Notes: a model not told the origin generated them from the sequence alone. Shown: positions 1 through 7,358, counted from the first letter of the stretch. The stretch is 8,143 nt of DNA from Nitrosopumilus sp. BACL13 MAG-121220-bin23 (GCA_001437625.1 LIAL01000052.1:1-8143), one strand, 5' to 3'. A program made the numbers and translations.

Positions 1-905
1 GTTCAAAATCATCTATCGTTAAAGCAGTAGATGATGTAACATTTTCAATTAAAAAAGGCGAAGTGTTTGTGTTGGCAGGAGAATCAGGATCAGGTAAATC
101 AACAATTGCAAAACTAATTTTAAAATCAATTCAAGCAGATGCTGGAAAAATTATTTTTGAGGATCAAGAAATAGATAATCAAAAAATAAACATAAAAAAA
201 ATCAGAATGGATTGTCAAATGATTCATCAAGACCCTTATGACTCAATAAATCCTAGAATGAAAATAGGGGATATCATATCAGAGCCACTTGAAATTCACA
301 ATACGGGAAACAAACAACAAAGAATGAAAAGAATAATTGAAGTGTTACAAGAAGTTAAACTAGAACCAGCAGAAGAAATTATTAAAAAATATCCTCACAT
401 GTTATCAGGGGGACAAAGACAAAGAGTTGTACTAGCAAGAGCACTAGCATTAAAACCAAAAATAATCATAGCAGATGAACCAGTTTCAATGTTAGATGTG
501 TCAATTAGATCTGAAATGTTGGAATTAATGAAGGAATTACAAAAAAAATACAATATTTCATTTATTTACATCACACATGATTTAGCAACTGCAAAATATT
601 TTGGTCAAAGAATTGGAATTTTGTATTTAGGGAAAATTGTAGAAACAGGTCCAATTAATCAGGTATTAGAAAATCCAAGACACCCATACACTCAAGCACT
701 AATAGATGCTATTTCAGAACCAAACCCAGATAATTTACACAGAAAAAAAGAAATTAGAATTAAAGATCCTCCAGATACAGATGAGTTTGAAGGGTGTAGA
801 TTCAAACCAAGATGCATATACGCAATTGAAAAATGTAGTAAAGAACCAGATTTAGAAAAAGTTGCAGATAATCATTATTCTGCATGTCATGTTAAATTAG
901 ACTAG
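1..905 (+). CDS. Oligopeptide/dipeptide ABC transporter ATP-binding protein, DppF/OppF type (5' partial)
   Basis: Cytoplasmic ATPase that powers import of peptides or similar solutes through an ABC permease. The frame is open to the left edge (first whole codon at base 3), and residues before the GTG at 63 read as ordinary ABC N-terminal sequence (AVDDVTFSIKKGEVFVLAG). That GTG is therefore internal and the true start lies outside the window. In the 300 visible residues: Walker A GESGSGKST at 26-34, Q-loop Gln76 in HQDPYDSINPRM, signature LSGGQ at 134-138, Walker B IIIADEP with Asp158/Glu159, and H-loop His192. The C-terminal oligopeptide-transporter extension begins at HPYTQAL and carries four cysteines (265, 271, 278, 295) in the pattern GC-x5-C-x6-C-x16-C. 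In some family members this region binds an iron-sulfur cluster. Permease and binding-protein partners are not visible, so the substrate is unknown. The family is near certain. Confidence 0.95.
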   Translation, partial: SKSSIVKAVDDVTFSIKKGEVFVLAGESGSGKSTIAKLILKSIQADAGKIIFEDQEIDNQKINIKKIRMDCQMIHQDPYDSINPRMKIGDIISEPLEIHNTGNKQQRMKRIIEVLQEVKLEPAEEIIKKYPHMLSGGQRQRVVLARALALKPKIIIADEPVSMLDVSIRSEMLELMKELQKKYNISFIYITHDLATAKYFGQRIGILYLGKIVETGPINQVLENPRHPYTQALIDAISEPNPDNLHRKKEIRIKDPPDTDEFEGCRFKPRCIYAIEKCSKEPDLEKVADNHYSACHVKLD

Positions 906-3900
906 CTGGATTTTACAGAAGGCATTCGTTTGTCTTTATAGGTAACAACATGAGAAACGCCATTTTTTGGAAAAACACCATAAATTAATTTAGCTTTTTG
1001 AATTACAGAATCTTTCAAAGATACCATGATGAATTGACTTTCCTTAGATCTTTCTTCCAAAATTGTAGAAAGTCTTTCTGCATTTGGTGCATCAAGGTGA
1101 GCATCAACTTCATCAAACAAATAGAACGGAGAAGGTTTGAGTTTTTGTAATGCAAGTACAAATACAATTGCTGCAAGTGTTTTTTCACCTCCGCTAATTG
1201 AAGTAGACTCTCTTTTTGGTTTATTTGGAAATTGAATTAAATATGAAATTCCAGAATTAAATATATCATCTTCATTTTGTAACTCTAACCAAGCATGACC
1301 ACCAGTCATTTTATTAAAAATTAATCTAATTTCTTTATCAACTTTATCAAATGCATCAAGGAATGTTTGTCGTTTGTCTTTTTCAATATCTTCAATAAAT
1401 TTAACAATAGAGTTTCGTTCTTCTTCTAGAGAATTCTTTCTAGTAGACATAGATCTGTATCCGTATGAGACTTCAAGATATGTTTCAGGAGCCTTTGCAT
1501 TTAATGCACTAAGGGAAGTTAATTCAGAATTTAAACCCTGTACAATAGTTTCAACGTCAAATGTTTCCATGTTTTTATCAAATCCAAATGCAGAAAGAAT
1601 ATGCTGTAGGTTAACTTCATTTTCAACTAAATCACGTAAATCACGAGTTAGTGAATCAGACTGACGTTCTAAATTATTAATTTGGGTAGTATGAACTTTA
1701 TCATTTTCAGATAAAACTTTTAATTTATCATCTATTTCTTGAACTTCTCCAATGGAAGAACCAGAAGTTGAAATTAAAACTTGTTCTTTCTCTCTTAATT
1801 TTTCTAAAATTTCTCTTTTAGGATCTTTTTGTTTTTCTAAGTCTTGAATTTTTGTTTCAACTTCTAAATATTCAGAATTTAAGGAATCTTCTTCTTCATT
1901 TAATCTACTAACTTGAGATTTTTCACGATTATCCTGAGTTTGCATTGCAGTTAGTTGTGAAGATTTATCACGATATTCATTCATGATTGTTGTGTAGCGT
2001 TTTTCAATATCAGATTTTTTGACATTCATTTTTAATAATTCAGTTGCAATTCTAGTTTGCTCTCCACTAGAATAATTTTGTTCAACAAGTGCAATTCTAT
2101 CAAGTAATGATTCAACGTGGGACTCATTAGTAGAAACTTCAGATTTAATGACATTATTTCTTAAAGTTAAATCAGAAATTCTTGTTGCTAATTGCTCTTT
2201 CATAATTTTTGCAGAATTAATTCTAGATTTAAGATTAGAATAATTTTCAGTTGCAGATGTAAGATTATTTTCAGAGAGCGAAAGGCGGTCAGAATAAGAT
2301 TGAACAGAATCATCTAATTTTTTTAAATAGTGTTTTTTCTTTAACATGTATTTTTTAATCAAACTAATTGATTTGAATAATCCATCAATATCACTACTCA
2401 TAGAAATTAATTTTGTAAGTTTAGAAATTTTTGAATTAATATCAATTACAACAGTGCCATTTTTAGCTTCAAAATATTCACCGCTAAGAGTTACAGATTT
2501 GTAACCTAGTTGAGATAGATTATAAGCAGATTCACGAGTTTCAGTTAGAATGATATTTCCAAAAAGGAACGTTTTAAGTGCAGAATATGCATCATCCGCA
2601 TTTACAAAATCAGATAATATGCCAATTATCCCAGGCTCGTTAGGTAAAGTAAGTTTGAATTTAGGAATAGCGTCAAGAGGTATTATTTTTAATTTTGGGA
2701 GTTGTTTAGATCTTGCAACCTCAGCAATTCCAAGTAATGTTGCAAAATCTTTTACAACTATTGCCTTTATCCAATCAGAACTAACTGCAAGAACAGAACG
2801 CTCATATTTTTTATCCCAAGAAATCATCTCATAAACTAATCCATCGATACCCAACTTGTCAGCATCCTCTTTTAATTTTGCAACAGTGTAATCCTCTTGC
2901 ATGTAACCTTTCACAGTTTTAATTTTTGATTCATATTGATTGGCAGCTTTATCAGATTTTTCTAAAATAAATCCCAACTCATCCATATCAGTGTTAATTT
3001 TTAATTTTCTAGTTTTTAATTTTATAATTCTAGATTTTAATTCAGAGATACTAGCGCGATGATTATTTGTTAAAGATTCTAATTTAGATTCTATACTAGT
3101 TAATTCTACAATATCTTTTTCTAATTGAGTAAACTTTTCAGAGTTTGACGTTATTTTTAATATAGATTCATTTTTTTCATTTTGTACTTTAGAAAGTTTT
3201 AGTTGAACATCATTTAATTGTCGTGTAAGAATTTTAATTTTACTATCAATTTCAGATTGTTTTGCTGCTGCTTCAGATTGTTCTGTAAGAATTTTATTTC
3301 TACCTAAATCAATTAGTTCTAAATCAGTATTGATTTTATTTTTTTGTTCATTTGTAGATTCAAGGGAGTCTTTTATTTGTTGAATTTTAATATCAATGTC
3401 TTGTCGTGCAGTGATGATATCACCTAGTTCAATTTTAATTTCAGGGATACGTGTATTGATTTGTTCAAGTCTTTTCTTTGATGCAGATATTGCACTGTTG
3501 TCAATTTCATATTGTTCCATTGCAGAACTAATTTCAACATCAAGTGAAGCCTTTGCTTGACTATAATCATTTGCAGATTTCATTAATGTAGATTTTTCGG
3601 TATCTAAAATACTAATTTCATCCCTCAAAACAGTTCGTTCACTATCAAGGGAGGTCATTTCTTGATTTAATTCATCTAAAGTTGTCTCTTTAGTAGATTT
3701 TTTGGCAGATATTACTTTCATTTTATTAGCAGCGGCTATTGCTTTGTATCTATTGAGTTCACGCTCTAAAAGATCATGTCGTAATTTTTGGTTTCTTTCT
3801 TCTTCAAGTTCATCAATTCGTTTTTTAATTTCACCCATTTTAGCAAGTGCAATCTCAAGTCGTCTATCTGCTTCATCGAGTTGTTTAATTGATTCAGATT

Positions 3901-4426
3901 TTTTCTCATCAAAATATGAAAGTCCAATTAAATCTTCAATTGTTTTTCTTTTTTCTTCAGATGTAAATTCAGATATTCTAGTTACAGTTCCTTGTTGAAC
4001 GGCATTTAGTTGTCCTAAACCAGCATTTGCCATGTCAAGTAAATCAAGAATATGACTTCGTTGTGTTTTCTTTTTATTTAGATAGTATGTGTTTTCACCA
4101 GATTCATCTAGTTCTCTAGTTATCTCAACTACATCAGAATCAACAGGAATTTTTCTGTCAGTATTATCAAAGTGTACACTTGATCGTGCTATTTTAGGCC
4201 CACGACGAGTTCCTTCGATATCATGAATTAAAGATCGTAGTTTATCAACTCGCATTACTTTGGGTTTGTTTTCACCCATTGCAAAAATTATTGCATCTAG
4301 AATGTTACTTTTACCAGATCCATTTGGACCAGAGATCGATACAAGTCCAGGTTCAAACTGAACTGTAGTATTTGTAAATCCAAATGATTTGAAACCAAAG
4401 ATTTCTACTTTTTTTACATGTACCAA
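902..4426 (-). CDS. smc: Chromosome segregation ATPase SMC
   Basis: Structural maintenance of chromosomes protein, which in family members dimerises and uses ATP to organise and segregate DNA, normally with ScpA/ScpB. The 1174 residues match the usual size. Order of parts: N-terminal ATPase half with Walker A GPNGSGKS at 33-40 and Q-loop Gln145 in NAVQQGTV; coiled-coil arm about 165-505; globular hinge about 525-660; returning coiled coil about 665-1030; C-terminal ATPase half with signature SGGEK starting at Ser1078 and Walker B YLFDEVD with Asp1105/Glu1106. The start is the TTG at 4426: an in-frame TGA lies only three codons upstream (4433-4435) and there is no ATG or GTG between, while the protein already begins with the normal KKVEIFGFKSF strand. 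No Shine-Dalgarno site or convincing TATA box precedes it. No scpA or scpB is in the window. It converges on the ABC ATPase gene with overlapping stops and is divergent from the nitrilase pseudogene. Confidence 0.97.
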   Translation of the reverse strand: MVHVKKVEIFGFKSFGFTNTTVQFEPGLVSISGPNGSGKSNILDAIIFAMGENKPKVMRVDKLRSLIHDIEGTRRGPKIARSSVHFDNTDRKIPVDSDVVEITRELDESGENTYYLNKKKTQRSHILDLLDMANAGLGQLNAVQQGTVTRISEFTSEEKRKTIEDLIGLSYFDEKKSESIKQLDEADRRLEIALAKMGEIKKRIDELEEERNQKLRHDLLERELNRYKAIAAANKMKVISAKKSTKETTLDELNQEMTSLDSERTVLRDEISILDTEKSTLMKSANDYSQAKASLDVEISSAMEQYEIDNSAISASKKRLEQINTRIPEIKIELGDIITARQDIDIKIQQIKDSLESTNEQKNKINTDLELIDLGRNKILTEQSEAAAKQSEIDSKIKILTRQLNDVQLKLSKVQNEKNESILKITSNSEKFTQLEKDIVELTSIESKLESLTNNHRASISELKSRIIKLKTRKLKINTDMDELGFILEKSDKAANQYESKIKTVKGYMQEDYTVAKLKEDADKLGIDGLVYEMISWDKKYERSVLAVSSDWIKAIVVKDFATLLGIAEVARSKQLPKLKIIPLDAIPKFKLTLPNEPGIIGILSDFVNADDAYSALKTFLFGNIILTETRESAYNLSQLGYKSVTLSGEYFEAKNGTVVIDINSKISKLTKLISMSSDIDGLFKSISLIKKYMLKKKHYLKKLDDSVQSYSDRLSLSENNLTSATENYSNLKSRINSAKIMKEQLATRISDLTLRNNVIKSEVSTNESHVESLLDRIALVEQNYSSGEQTRIATELLKMNVKKSDIEKRYTTIMNEYRDKSSQLTAMQTQDNREKSQVSRLNEEEDSLNSEYLEVETKIQDLEKQKDPKREILEKLREKEQVLISTSGSSIGEVQEIDDKLKVLSENDKVHTTQINNLERQSDSLTRDLRDLVENEVNLQHILSAFGFDKNMETFDVETIVQGLNSELTSLSALNAKAPETYLEVSYGYRSMSTRKNSLEEERNSIVKFIEDIEKDKRQTFLDAFDKVDKEIRLIFNKMTGGHAWLELQNEDDIFNSGISYLIQFPNKPKRESTSISGGEKTLAAIVFVLALQKLKPSPFYLFDEVDAHLDAPNAERLSTILEERSKESQFIMVSLKDSVIQKAKLIYGVFPKNGVSHVVTYKDKRMPSVKSS

Positions 4427-4505
4427 TAGAGATCAATTCTAACTAGATAGGATAATCGATGCTTAACAATTTTTGTTGACTCTATTGATTAATTTTTCTT
4501 GTTAC

Positions 4506-4565
4506 ATTATGAAATTTTTCGTAGCGGAGGTAATTATGAAATAACTTGTAAAAAAATTATGAAAT
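4506..4565 (+). repeat. Three direct copies of ATTATGAAAT
   Basis: The 10-mer ATTATGAAAT occurs exactly at 4506-4515, 4533-4542 and 4556-4565, in the same orientation, inside the 183-bp region between the divergent smc and nitrilase genes. Spacing is 27 and 23 bp. It could be a set of operator sites or a leftover of small duplications. The low complexity of AT-rich DNA makes chance possible, though three exact copies within 60 bp is more than I would expect. Confidence 0.4.
4526..4544 (+). other. Orphan Shine-Dalgarno GGAGG with a two-codon ORF
   Basis: GGAGG at 4526-4530 is followed after five bases by ATG AAA TAA (4536-4544). This is the strongest Shine-Dalgarno match seen in the window, yet the frame behind it stops after two codons. 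An ATG at 4509 in the same frame gives an 11-codon ORF (MKFFVAEVIMK) ending at the same TAA. It could be a decayed gene start, a leader peptide, or chance. Confidence 0.3.
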
Positions 4566-4576
4566 TAAAATGAGCC

Positions 4577-4585
4577 TAAATATAA
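4577..4585 (+). promoter_or_regulatory. Archaeal TATA box of the nitrilase-family pseudogene
   Basis: TAAATATAA is centred about 29 bp before the ATG at 4610, the spacing expected when an archaeal promoter makes a leaderless or nearly leaderless transcript. There is no Shine-Dalgarno site before that ATG, which agrees with leaderless initiation. The promoter therefore looks intact although the gene is broken. Confidence 0.55.
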
Positions 4586-4609
4586 TTACTAAGAATATAA
4601 TTAAAACAC

Positions 4610-5366
4610 ATGACAAAGGTAGGATTAGTTCAAACAAGATCGTATGAAAACAACAAGATCGTATGAAAACAACAAAAAAGGAATTGAAAATATCTCAAAA
4701 TTATTAGAAAAACTAGGTAAAACAGAAACAGAAATTGTGTGTCTGCCAGAACAATGGCTTGTAAACAATCAGATTGAAAATTATGATCAAGAATATATTG
4801 AATTTAAAAAAATTGCAAAAAATTATTCAATGACAATAATACCAGGCGTATTTTATGAAAAAAATGGAAAAAAAATATCAATTAATTCACCGATCATAGG
4901 GCCAGAAGGAGAGATAATTGGAAAACAAGAAAAAATTCATCCATATGACTATGAAAAAGAGACAGTCAAACCAGGAACTGAAGCCAAAATTTTCAACACA
5001 TAGTGTAAATTTGGAATAATGATATGCTATGACATAGTTTTTCCAGGCGTGGCAGAAACATTGACCAAAAAAGGGGCAGAAATTCTATTCTCCCCAAGTA
5101 GAATTGTAAAAGAAGGGATTGAGCCATGGAAAAGGTATGTTCAAGTAAGATCTCTAGAAAATATAATCCCCATTATTGCACCAAATGTTGAAAATAGTAG
5201 ATTTGGAGAAAATAGCCTCATAGTTGAACTAACAAAAGAAGAAAAAATAGTAAAAACCAGAATAACACAACTAAAGGGAGAAAGTGAAGAATCAGTAAAT
5301 ATTACATTCTCAGATTATCAAGGAATTAGAAAACAAAGGTTACAAGATAGAAATAATTTTCAATAA
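4610..5366 (+). pseudogene. Carbon-nitrogen hydrolase (nitrilase superfamily), disrupted by frameshift and amber codon
   Basis: Remnant of an amidase/nitrilase-type hydrolase, whose members cleave amide or nitrile C-N bonds with a Glu-Lys-Cys centre. From ATG 4610 the protein begins MTKVGLVQTRSYENN, a normal first strand for the family, then a 19-bp tandem duplication (4633-4675) shifts the frame and translation stops at TGA 4664-4666. Removing one 19-bp copy restores a frame of 246 codons including the stop, ending at TAA 5364-5366, interrupted only by TAG at 5001-5003. Catalytic residues persist: Glu in CLPEQW (codon 4749), Lys in QEKIHPYD (codon 4932), Cys in MICYDIVFP (codon 5025). After this Cys the usual FPE reads FPG. 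Two open pieces remain, 4644-5003 and 5019-5366, each starting with an ATG. The substrate cannot be told. The inactivation looks recent, since the rest of the frame is clean. A split or re-initiated product, or sequencing errors, are less likely alternatives. Confidence 0.85.
4633..4675 (+). repeat. 19-bp tandem duplication near the 5' end of the nitrilase gene
   Basis: The unit aagatcgtatgaaaacaac is present twice, at 4636-4654 and 4655-4673. Identity with period 19 extends from 4633 to 4675, about 2.3 units. Nineteen is not a multiple of three, so the extra copy shifts the reading frame. The first copy contains ATG 4644, which lies in the downstream frame and could give a product beginning MKTTRSYENN in place of MTKVGLVQTRSYENN. 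Confidence 0.95.
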
Positions 5367-6461
5367 TTATTCATTTGCAACAAACTTTTCACAGTCAAAT
5401 TTTGCTTGAACATCAGAAGTTTGTTCTATAGGATGTTTCATCAAATATGCACTAGCAGGTTTAATTGGACCACCAATTTTTCTATCAAGAGCAATTTTCG
5501 CCAATCTAATTGCATCTATTACAATACCAGCAGAATTAGCTTTATCATCAACTTCTAAACGAACTTCCATATTGTATGGTTGATTTGCCCATTGCCGACC
5601 TTCAATTCTCATAAACATTAATTTTGTATTACCTAAAAAGGGAATAAAATCAGAAGGTCCAACATAAATTTGGTCATCAGGCAATCTTTCTTTTAATTGA
5701 CTTTGTACACTTTCAGTTTTAGAAATTTTCTTAGAAATTAGTCTATCTTGTTCTTTCATATTTAGAAAATCAGTATTTCCACCTACGTTAATTTGATATG
5801 TCGAATCAATTTTTGTTCCTCTGTCACTACATAATTTAGCTAAAGTTCTATGAACAATAGTTGCACCAACTTGTCCTTTAATATCATCACCAATACATGG
5901 AATATTTTTTTCTTGGAATTTTTTTGCCCAGGTTTCATCAGATGCGATAAAGGATGGAATACAATTAACAAATGCAGTGTTAGTATCAAGGCACACTTGA
6001 GCCCAAAATTCAGTTACTTTATCAGAACCTACAGGAAGGTATGAAACAATAATTTCAACACCGGTATCTTTGATTATTTGTTTTGCTTCAGTAGTAAGTT
6101 GTTCAATAGTTTTAGTGCTAGTAAGAGGATTAATTTTATTTTCAACCCAAATTCCAACACCGTCAAGTAAAGGACTTTCATAGATCATTGCATCAGTTTT
6201 TGGCATGTCATCTTTTGCAATCCAATCAACCATGTTAGGAGATTCATAAATTGCACTCATCAAACGGGTTCCAACTTTATTTTCAGCAACATCAAAACCG
6301 CAAACAAAATCAATGTCATGAATACCATATCCAGCTAATTTATCGTGAATAATTCCTGTAACCTCTTGAGAAGGGTTTTTGTTGTAATATTCAATTCCTT
6401 GAATCAATCCAGAAAAACAATTACCAATACCAACTAAACCAACCTTAATTCTGCCAGTCAT
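5367..6461 (-). CDS. ino1: Myo-inositol-1-phosphate synthase
   Basis: NAD-dependent isomerase converting D-glucose 6-phosphate to 1D-myo-inositol 3-phosphate (L-myo-inositol 1-phosphate), the committed step toward inositol phospholipid head groups and inositol-based solutes. The 364-residue protein fits the archaeal/actinobacterial size class. Seen: Rossmann NAD motif GLVGIGNC at about 8-15, the conserved GDDIKGQVGATIVHR segment, GGNTDF at 227-232, and the lysine-rich SKKISKTESVQS at 243-254, where the active-site lysines of the family lie. The ATG at 6461 is chosen because the Rossmann strand begins at once after it and a TATA box sits about 27 bp upstream, implying a leaderless message. The gene converges on the nitrilase pseudogene with directly abutting stop codons and is divergent from the PAC2 gene. 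No lipid synthase or inositol phosphatase is in the window, so the final product is inferred from the family only. Confidence 0.95.
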   Translation of the reverse strand: MTGRIKVGLVGIGNCFSGLIQGIEYYNKNPSQEVTGIIHDKLAGYGIHDIDFVCGFDVAENKVGTRLMSAIYESPNMVDWIAKDDMPKTDAMIYESPLLDGVGIWVENKINPLTSTKTIEQLTTEAKQIIKDTGVEIIVSYLPVGSDKVTEFWAQVCLDTNTAFVNCIPSFIASDETWAKKFQEKNIPCIGDDIKGQVGATIVHRTLAKLCSDRGTKIDSTYQINVGGNTDFLNMKEQDRLISKKISKTESVQSQLKERLPDDQIYVGPSDFIPFLGNTKLMFMRIEGRQWANQPYNMEVRLEVDDKANSAGIVIDAIRLAKIALDRKIGGPIKPASAYLMKHPIEQTSDVQAKFDCEKFVANE

Positions 6462-6485
6462 ACTTAATCTAATAAAATAAGTCGG

Positions 6486-6491
6486 TTTAAA
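6486..6491 (-). promoter_or_regulatory. TATA box of the inositol-phosphate synthase gene
   Basis: TTTAAA, read on the minus strand in the context AGCTTTAAACC, is centred about 27 bp upstream of the ATG at 6461. That is the normal archaeal TATA-to-start distance, so transcription should begin at or next to the start codon. No Shine-Dalgarno site lies between the box and the ATG. Confidence 0.6.
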
Positions 6492-6615
6492 GCTTACTTA
6501 GATAATTAAAGAGAAAAGTGTAATCAATCTATAATTTTATACTTAAAATGAAAAAAACAAGTGTTGACTTGAGTTGTCATAATTTTAAAAATAAATAAAA
6601 AAGAATAAACATTAG

Positions 6616-6624
6616 TATTAAATA
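6616..6624 (+). promoter_or_regulatory. Possible TATA box of the PAC2-family gene
   Basis: TATTAAATA is centred about 22 bp before ATG 6642, slightly closer than usual for a leaderless start. A second candidate, TTTTAAAAATA at about 6583-6593, would give a leader of about 30 bases that includes the AGAGG at 6634-6638. The sequence alone does not decide between them. Confidence 0.4.
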
Positions 6625-6633
6625 CAAAATTTA

Positions 6634-6638
6634 AGAGG
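6634..6638 (+). promoter_or_regulatory. Weak Shine-Dalgarno-like site AGAGG before the PAC2 gene
   Basis: AGAGG ends three bases before ATG 6642. The spacing is short for a working ribosome binding site, but most genes here have none, and it supports this ATG as the start. Confidence 0.35.
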
Positions 6639-6641
6639 ATT

Positions 6642-7358
6642 ATGGCAAGATCAGAAATAATAATCAAAGAACTAAAAAAATTTAATTTAGAAGGAGGGTA
6701 CATGATAGATGGATTTCCATCAGTTGGATTCAGTAGTGCAATTGCAACAGAATCAATGATACATACATCTCAATTTGAATTAGGTGGAATCATAGATTCA
6801 GAAGATTTTCCACCAATTAGCGTTATAAAAGATGGTAAGCCAAACTATCCATCTAGAATTTTTATTAATGAAGATTTGAAGGTAGGTGTATTTTCATCAT
6901 ATCTAAATTTAGATCAATCAATGCACAGGGATGTTTCCAAATTAATGTTAGAATGGGCAAAAAAACATAAAATTAAATTAATTGTAAGTAGTGTTGCAGT
7001 AAAATCAGATAAAGAAAATGCACAGATGATGGGAATAGGAAGTACAGATTCGGCTAGAACCAAAATCAAAGATGCAGGATTAAAAGTACTAGAACATGGA
7101 ACGATCCCAGGAATACCAGGAGTGTTACTAAATGAAGGAAGTATGATAAATCAAGATGTAATTGTAATAATTTTTAACACTTCAGGTAAAGGACCAGATT
7201 TCAAATCAAGTGCAGAACTTTGTCTTGCAATGTCAAAATTAATTCCAGGGGCATCATGCGATATTCCATCATTGCGAAAAGAAGCTAAAAAAGCTGAAGC
7301 CATAATAAAAGAAACTCAAGAAGAATCAACTCACCTAAAAGATTCAATGTATAGATAA
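6642..7358 (+). CDS. PAC2-family proteasome assembly chaperone-like protein
   Basis: Member of the PAC2 family, which includes eukaryotic proteasome assembly chaperones and archaeal PbaA/PbaB. Family features in the 238 residues: an early glycine-rich GFPSVGFSSAIA at 24-35, alternating strands and helices through VGVFSSYLNL and IKLIVSSVAV, the loop GTIPGIPGVLLNEG at 153-166, and a charged C-terminal helix about 211-231. The last three residues are Met-Tyr-Arg, fitting the hydrophobic-Tyr-X (HbYX) tail used by proteasome activators and chaperones to dock in pockets of the 20S alpha ring. The likely role is cytoplasmic, in proteasome assembly or activation, but this is inferred: no proteasome gene lies nearby, and other archaeal PAC2 proteins have unknown roles. 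The ATG at 6642 follows an AGAGG. The next gene starts 36 bp downstream on the same strand, perhaps co-transcribed. Confidence 0.88.
   Translation: MARSEIIIKELKKFNLEGGYMIDGFPSVGFSSAIATESMIHTSQFELGGIIDSEDFPPISVIKDGKPNYPSRIFINEDLKVGVFSSYLNLDQSMHRDVSKLMLEWAKKHKIKLIVSSVAVKSDKENAQMMGIGSTDSARTKIKDAGLKVLEHGTIPGIPGVLLNEGSMINQDVIVIIFNTSGKGPDFKSSAELCLAMSKLIPGASCDIPSLRKEAKKAEAIIKETQEESTHLKDSMYR

Noticed and set aside
63..65. GTG as the start of the ABC ATPase gene
   Set aside because: The 20 codons before it are open and encode standard ABC N-terminal sequence, so the gene continues beyond the left edge.
1374..3998. Plus-strand open frames of about 95 codons opposite smc
   Set aside because: They are shadows of the smc coding strand: serine- and isoleucine-rich, with no domain or promoter of their own.
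4465..4477. AACAA-TTT-TTGTT inverted repeat as an operator or terminator
   Set aside because: Five-base arms of A/T-rich sequence are expected by chance here and have no matching partner elsewhere in the region.
5001..5003. TAG in the nitrilase gene read as pyrrolysine or another recoded amino acid
   Set aside because: TAG serves as an ordinary stop for both the ABC ATPase and smc in this window, and the same gene also carries a frameshift, so a damaged gene is simpler.
6561..6582. Weak hairpin TGAC-TTGAGTT-GTCA as a small RNA or riboswitch
   Set aside because: Only four base pairs in the stem with a seven-base loop, not enough to support a structured RNA.
6548..6598. 16-codon ORF (MKKTSVDLSCHNFKNK) between the inositol-phosphate synthase and PAC2 genes
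   Set aside because: Very short, no Shine-Dalgarno site, no recognisable motif, and its upstream TATA-like stretch is too close to its ATG.
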